Below are positions 14,786-15,785 of a stretch of DNA of 15,785 nucleotides, piece by piece; position 1 is the stretch's first letter; the number at the start of each line of letters is the position of its first letter. The stretch spans positions 1 through 15,785 of the forward strand of contig DHVL01000027.1 of NCBI GenBank assembly GCA_002412645.1, read 5' to 3'. The notes beneath the pieces were generated by a model that saw only the letters and a list, made by a program, of their open reading frames with translations, was not told where the DNA came from and ran no database searches. The translations under genes were made by a program, and so were the position numbers. This DNA is from Candidatus Dojkabacteria bacterium UBA5209. GTDB lineage: Bacteria; Patescibacteriota; Dojkabacteria; SC72.

Positions 14786-14811
14786 TTAAGATATCTTAAG
14801 ATTAATCTTAA
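14786..14811. repeat. two overlapping perfect palindromes
   Basis: TTAAGATATCTTAA (14786-14799) and TTAAGATTAATCTTAA (14796-14811) share four bases. They are followed by TGTTTTTGT. They may be an operator for the downstream gene, or weak AU hairpins with a T-run that end the tRNA transcript. Confidence 0.6.
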
Positions 14812-14821
14812 TGTTTTTGTA

Positions 14822-15394
14822 ATGTTAGATGTAATAGGACTACTTTATTTCACTATCTCCAACCTATATCTTTTAGGTTCATTCCCTATACATATATTTG
14901 AATTCCTTGATTTAAGGACAGGATATGCAGTAAGTGATTATGCTTTACTCTTTGAAGTAGGAACATACTTTAATGTATCTGCTATTATTACTGGTTTACT
15001 GTGTGGTTTAGATGCAATTACTAATCTCAAATACAAAAGAATTAGGAAATCCCTTTACAATATACACGCCATAGCTGCTTTCTCTTTGGTTGGAATAGGG
15101 ATATTTCCCTTAACAGGAGCAGTAGTTGATACTAATAAGGTGCTACATTGGATATTTGCACTAACATTCATGCTAATATATCCATTAACTAGAATATTTG
15201 TACTTAGGTATTTTAATAAGAAGCTTTTTAAGAAACTTTTAATACTTTACATAGGTTTAAATATTGCAGCATTAGGGGTATATATGTATGTCTCTATTAG
15301 ATATATCGCATATCCCGAGTATCTAATGTGGTTAAATCTTTTGGCTGTTATTATCTTGAGTCAGATAGCAATATCAAAGAAGAAAAAAGAATAA
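14822..15394 (+). CDS. six-helix membrane protein, DUF998-like
   Basis: The protein has 190 residues and is almost wholly hydrophobic, with about six membrane helices: near 3-24, 49-67, 83-105, 108-128, 137-158 and 167-185. It ends in a positive cytosolic tail KKKKE. The conserved-looking pair NIHAIAAFSLVGIGIFP and LHWIFALTFMLIYPL, with a His at the start of each helix and GIFP at the end of the first, is typical of the DUF998 family, whose function is unknown. ATG 14822 has no Shine-Dalgarno. Its last 44 bp overlap the opposite-strand O-antigen ligase gene. Confidence 0.75.
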   Translation: MLDVIGLLYFTISNLYLLGSFPIHIFEFLDLRTGYAVSDYALLFEVGTYFNVSAIITGLLCGLDAITNLKYKRIRKSLYNIHAIAAFSLVGIGIFPLTGAVVDTNKVLHWIFALTFMLIYPLTRIFVLRYFNKKLFKKLLILYIGLNIAALGVYMYVSIRYIAYPEYLMWLNLLAVIILSQIAISKKKKE

Positions 15395-15785
15395 TATTAC
15401 CTTGAGGTAGAGTAAACAGGTAATGATCAAACATCCCTATCAAGAATATAAATAACAGTATTGATATAGATATTCCATTGAGTTTTATACCCTTCACAAA
15501 ATATCTAAATAGTATATATAGGTAGTATATGCCTAAGAGTATTCCTAATTCTACAAAGTTAAGTATCCATATATTATGTACTGGTTGAAGTAGTAATTTA
15601 CCTCCTTGAGTAAATGGAATATTTTCTGAGTAGAAACGGAGAGAATTACCTAACCCTGTACCTAGTAGTATATTTTCTTTAAATATTTCAACATTTACCT
15701 TTATTAATTCAATTCTGTCACTTAGACTGTTGTCTCCTTGATTAAATATATTTAAAAATCTGTAATAGAGTAGGGAAGTAAAAGA
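15351..15785 (-). CDS. O-antigen ligase/polymerase family membrane protein (5' partial, C-terminal part)
   Basis: On the minus strand the frame is open from base 15785 to TAA at 15353-15351, giving 144 residues with no start, so the gene enters from the right. The visible part has DSLSDRIEL-like spacing (GDNSLSDRIELIKVNVEIF), ENILLGTGLGN, then QPVHNIWILNFVELGILLG, and two or three C-terminal membrane helices. The pattern hN.wl....ElGilG following a GtGlGn loop is the signature of the Wzy_C / O-antigen ligase family (WaaL, Wzy, PglL-like), which moves or polymerises lipid-linked glycans outside the membrane. The exact substrate cannot be told. Its 3' end overlaps the convergent DUF998-like gene. 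Confidence 0.85.
   Translation of the reverse strand, partial: SFTSLLYYRFLNIFNQGDNSLSDRIELIKVNVEIFKENILLGTGLGNSLRFYSENIPFTQGGKLLLQPVHNIWILNFVELGILLGIYYLYILFRYFVKGIKLNGISISILLFIFLIGMFDHYLFTLPQGNIILFSSLILLSDSR

Noticed and set aside
1..15785. CRISPR arrays, insertion sequences or long direct repeats
   Set aside because: No regularly spaced repeats, transposase motifs or terminal inverted repeats were seen on either strand.

Overview
The window looks like chromosomal DNA of a very AT-rich bacterium, most likely a member of the Candidate Phyla Radiation (Patescibacteria), for example a Dojkabacteria- or Microgenomates-like lineage. This is inferred from gene content and style: an SDR-epimerase/DUF4012 membrane fusion, a short principal sigma factor, shortened Met- and Val-tRNA synthetases, RNase J, an FtsA-like protein next to a membrane protein resembling baseplate J, and almost no intergenic space. 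The reading frames are intact under the standard code. All 13 protein genes other than one small ORF end in TAA or TAG, and none ends in TGA.

Layout. The left edge (1-2586, +) is the 3' part of an epimerase-DUF4012 fusion gene that enters the window from outside. It converges stop-to-stop with a small Cys-rich protein gene (2587-2931, -). That gene is divergent from the principal sigma factor (2956-4044, +) across 24 bp. The sigma gene converges, with overlapping stops, on a three-gene minus-strand operon (5459 to 4041) encoding PilN-like and PilO-like inner-membrane proteins and a tiny membrane protein. Next come metG (5499-6944, -) and valS (7298-9577, -), separated by the only long gap in the window. 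That gap holds an unrecognised plus-strand locus: a 35-codon ORF with a very strong Shine-Dalgarno, a second 15-nt stretch complementary to the 16S rRNA 3' end, and a chain of hairpins.

From 9678 rightwards, on the plus strand, lie RNase J, an FtsA-like gene followed 3 bp later by a single-pass membrane protein with a baseplate-J-like outer part, tRNA-Arg(TCT) and tRNA-Ser(GGA) in tandem, and a six-helix DUF998-type membrane protein. The right edge (15351-15785, -) is the C-terminal part of an O-antigen ligase/polymerase that enters from outside and overlaps the DUF998 gene tail by 44 bp.

Functionally this is mostly housekeeping: transcription initiation, tRNA charging, RNA turnover, and cell-envelope, pilus or division functions. 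The envelope theme recurs (DUF4012 fusion, PilN/PilO-like, FtsA-like, baseplate-J-like, DUF998, O-antigen ligase).

Promoters are unusually readable. Several genes carry an extended -10 of the form TGRTATAATT placed 5-9 bp before the start codon, which implies leaderless or near-leaderless mRNAs. metG, valS and the 35-codon ORF instead have leaders with Shine-Dalgarno sites. The local sigma factor keeps the region-3.0 His and Glu known to read the extended -10. The most unusual stretch is the 35-codon ORF and hairpin locus at about 7019-7290.
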